The translations under genes were made by a program, and so were the position numbers. A stretch of DNA of 5,281 nt from DAOTUB01 sp034437455 (lineage in GTDB: Bacteria > Chloroflexota > Anaerolineae > B4-G1). The stretch covers positions 1 through 5,281 of the forward strand of contig DAOTUB010000138.1 of the NCBI GenBank assembly GCA_034437455.1, written 5' to 3'. The notes under the pieces are model-generated. The model had not been told where the DNA came from, searched no databases, and saw nothing but the letters and a program-made list of their open reading frames with translations. Shown here piece after piece: positions 5,032-5,281 of this stretch (position 1 is the stretch's first letter; every line of letters starts with the position of its first letter).

Positions 5032-5281
5032 ATGAGCGATTCAAGCAGTACCGGAGACGGTCACACTACATTCGATGAATTGTGCAAGCCGATAGGCTCA
5101 TTCCTCGAGCAACACGAACGCGACCATCCATCTCACCACCGTGAGACGTTGCACTTTGCAGACTTTGCGAAGAAACTGATCTACCACTTTGCCAAGAACT
5201 GCAAGTCAGGTCGGCAATTGGTGACCGATCTAGAGACCGCCCCACCCGAATTAGAGGTGGGTGAGGTGAAGCGCTCGACGT
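5032..5281 (+). CDS. IS4-like transposase, N-terminal part (cut by the window edge)
   Basis: Only the first 83 codons are present; the frame is open to the last base. The start is set by AGGAGG at 5021-5026. Residues 44-65 (FAKKLIYHFAKNCKSGRQLV) and EVKRST (78-83) match the N-terminal pattern I know from IS4-type transposases: a short helical region with '(K/R)xKSGRQLxTxL' and then 'VKRSTF'. The catalytic DDE residues would lie beyond the edge, so neither activity nor completeness can be judged. The gene is on the same strand as the envelope gene and starts 33 bp after it, so the left end of the element probably lies in or just before that gene's last codons. Confidence 0.65.
   Translation, partial: MSDSSSTGDGHTTFDELCKPIGSFLEQHERDHPSHHRETLHFADFAKKLIYHFAKNCKSGRQLVTDLETAPPELEVGEVKRST

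Noticed and set aside
1..5281. CRISPR array, tRNA, rRNA or an Abi-type defence island
   Set aside because: There are no regularly spaced repeats or RNA gene signatures. The CPBP family is sometimes labelled Abi, but no toxin, nuclease or other defence gene accompanies it here.

Overview
The window most likely comes from a Chloroflexota bacterium (Anaerolineae-like, possibly a metagenome contig). Three things point there: a lipoprotein with a Thr/Pro-rich linker after the lipobox, the paired helical repeats of the type 'NPRSERAWLWLADAVD...ERRFCL...SINRRNALARR', and a third membrane protein whose C-terminal pattern I associate with that phylum. This assignment is inference from protein style; there is no rRNA or other marker.

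Layout, all intact genes on the + strand. Positions 1-275 hold no convincing gene. A promoter-like block (276-331) precedes a degenerate LytR-CpsA-Psr (LCP) lipoprotein gene (442-1419). A 380-bp intergenic region follows, with hairpins and a REP-like repeat, and ends in a second copy of the same promoter-like block (1676-1731). That copy drives a fusion of two helical repeats to a CPBP (CAAX protease/Abi) intramembrane protease (1800-3254), closed by a strong intrinsic terminator (3280-3312). Next comes a small graveyard of mobile DNA: the terminal piece of an IS3-family element on the minus strand (3324-3428) and a decayed DDE transposase on the plus strand (about 3461-3787). A near-consensus sigma-70 promoter (3833-3861) and a leader hairpin precede an envelope protein of unknown function (3991-4998). 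The N-terminal part of an IS4-like transposase (5032 to the window edge) follows 33 bp later, and its insertion may have cut the envelope gene short.

The best candidate for something undescribed is the ungapped block of 55 positions with 44 identities, located 1400 bp apart upstream of two unrelated genes. Each copy ends in a perfect TATAAT. It suggests that the LCP-like lipoprotein and the membrane protease share one regulator or sigma factor, probably in envelope maintenance. I see no complete new defence or mobile system here.
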